Assembly: GCA_029934845.1 (NCBI GenBank)
Contig: JAOZLN010000051.1
Span: 1 to 10,435 of the forward strand
Reading direction: 5' to 3'
Source of the DNA: Candidatus Sabulitectum sp.
GTDB lineage: Bacteria > Fermentibacterota > Fermentibacteria > Fermentibacterales > JCC-6
DNA: 10,435 bases
Part shown: positions 10,241 through 10,435 of the stretch, piece after piece
How the letters are laid out: the number at the start of each line of letters is the position of its first letter
Position numbering within the stretch: position 1 is the stretch's first letter
Translations under genes and position numbers: made by a program
Notes under the pieces: generated by a model
Told to the model about the DNA's origin: nothing
Databases searched by the model: none
The model's input: only the letters and a program-made list of their open reading frames with translations

Positions 10241-10407
10241 TGGCTGGAACTGAAAAAGCAATTGAAAGACTGTCTGGAAGAATGAGTACCCTTGATGGCC
10301 TTTACAAAAGAGGTATTGTAACCGGGGGGCTTCTCAGTAAGCAGCTGAAGTCTCTTTTGAGTTCAAAGGATGCACGCATAGTTTTTAAAAGTCTTGTTGA
10401 GCTTTAA
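10240..10407 (+). CDS. Small hypothetical protein, 55 residues, coupled to hflX
   Basis: ATG at 10240-10242 overlaps the hflX stop as TGATG, and GGGAGG (10225-10230) lies 9 bases upstream, inside hflX. The frame runs to TAA at 10405-10407. The product starts MAGTEKAIERLSGRMSTLDG and ends IVFKSLVEL. It is basic, helix-prone, lacks cysteine and has no membrane segment or signal peptide. The coupled start and good ribosome-binding site are the same arrangement as carD/hflX, so I think it is real. I do not recognise a family; the downstream gene it might belong with is outside the window. It could also be a truncated remnant of a longer protein. Confidence 0.6.
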   Translation: MAGTEKAIERLSGRMSTLDGLYKRGIVTGGLLSKQLKSLLSSKDARIVFKSLVEL

Positions 10408-10435
10408 ATATCCTGGGCACAAAAACATCTTAAAG

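Noticed and set aside
10408..10435. Possible terminator after the small gene at the right edge
   Set aside because: The 28 remaining bases show no hairpin or T-run; the window ends too soon to judge.

Overview
This is a bacterial chromosomal window: genes are packed tightly, ribosome-binding sites are purine-rich (AGGAGG, GGGAGAG), TTG and GTG starts are used several times, and all recognisable genes are housekeeping or regulatory. Base composition looks moderate, neither strongly AT- nor GC-rich by eye. I see no transposase, integrase, phage gene, CRISPR array, tRNA or rRNA. The gene set (queA, guaB, hflX, a CarD-family regulator, a C4 zinc-ribbon protein, an EIIA-type PTS protein and a multi-PAS sensor) does not fix the taxon. 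The unusual regulatory proteins suggest a little-studied bacterial phylum, but that is only a guess.

Layout. (A) Minus strand, positions 4342 to 1, read right to left: a large cytosolic PAS/PAS/GAF/GAF sensor with a degenerate histidine-kinase ATPase domain, then queA (tRNA queuosine synthesis), then a membrane protein with an RDD-like membrane domain and TPR-like helices, which runs off the left edge. Gaps are about 10-16 bases, so this looks like one operon. (B) A divergent promoter region at about 4343-4430. (C) Plus strand, 4431-8369: an EIIA-type phosphotransferase protein (TTG start), a short zinc-ribbon protein, guaB (IMP dehydrogenase), and a membrane-anchored pseudokinase whose extracytoplasmic part carries two LytR_C-like modules. 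Spacing is 0 bases, 23 bases and then a 17-base overlap, again operon-like. (D) A near-consensus sigma-70-type promoter lying over the stop codon of the pseudokinase gene starts a third unit: carD (GTG start), hflX and a 55-residue small protein, joined by two TGATG stop/start overlaps.

How they may work together. queA and guaB are metabolic enzymes (tRNA modification and the committed step of guanine nucleotide synthesis). They sit among regulators: an EIIA phosphoacceptor, a degenerate kinase-like sensor, a CarD-type RNA-polymerase-binding protein and the ribosome-associated GTPase HflX. A link between guanine nucleotide supply, envelope state and transcription or translation control can be imagined, but the sequence shows only adjacency. 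The most unusual object is the pseudokinase/tandem LytR_C-like protein translationally coupled to guaB. I see no clear evidence of a complete new defence or mobile system here.
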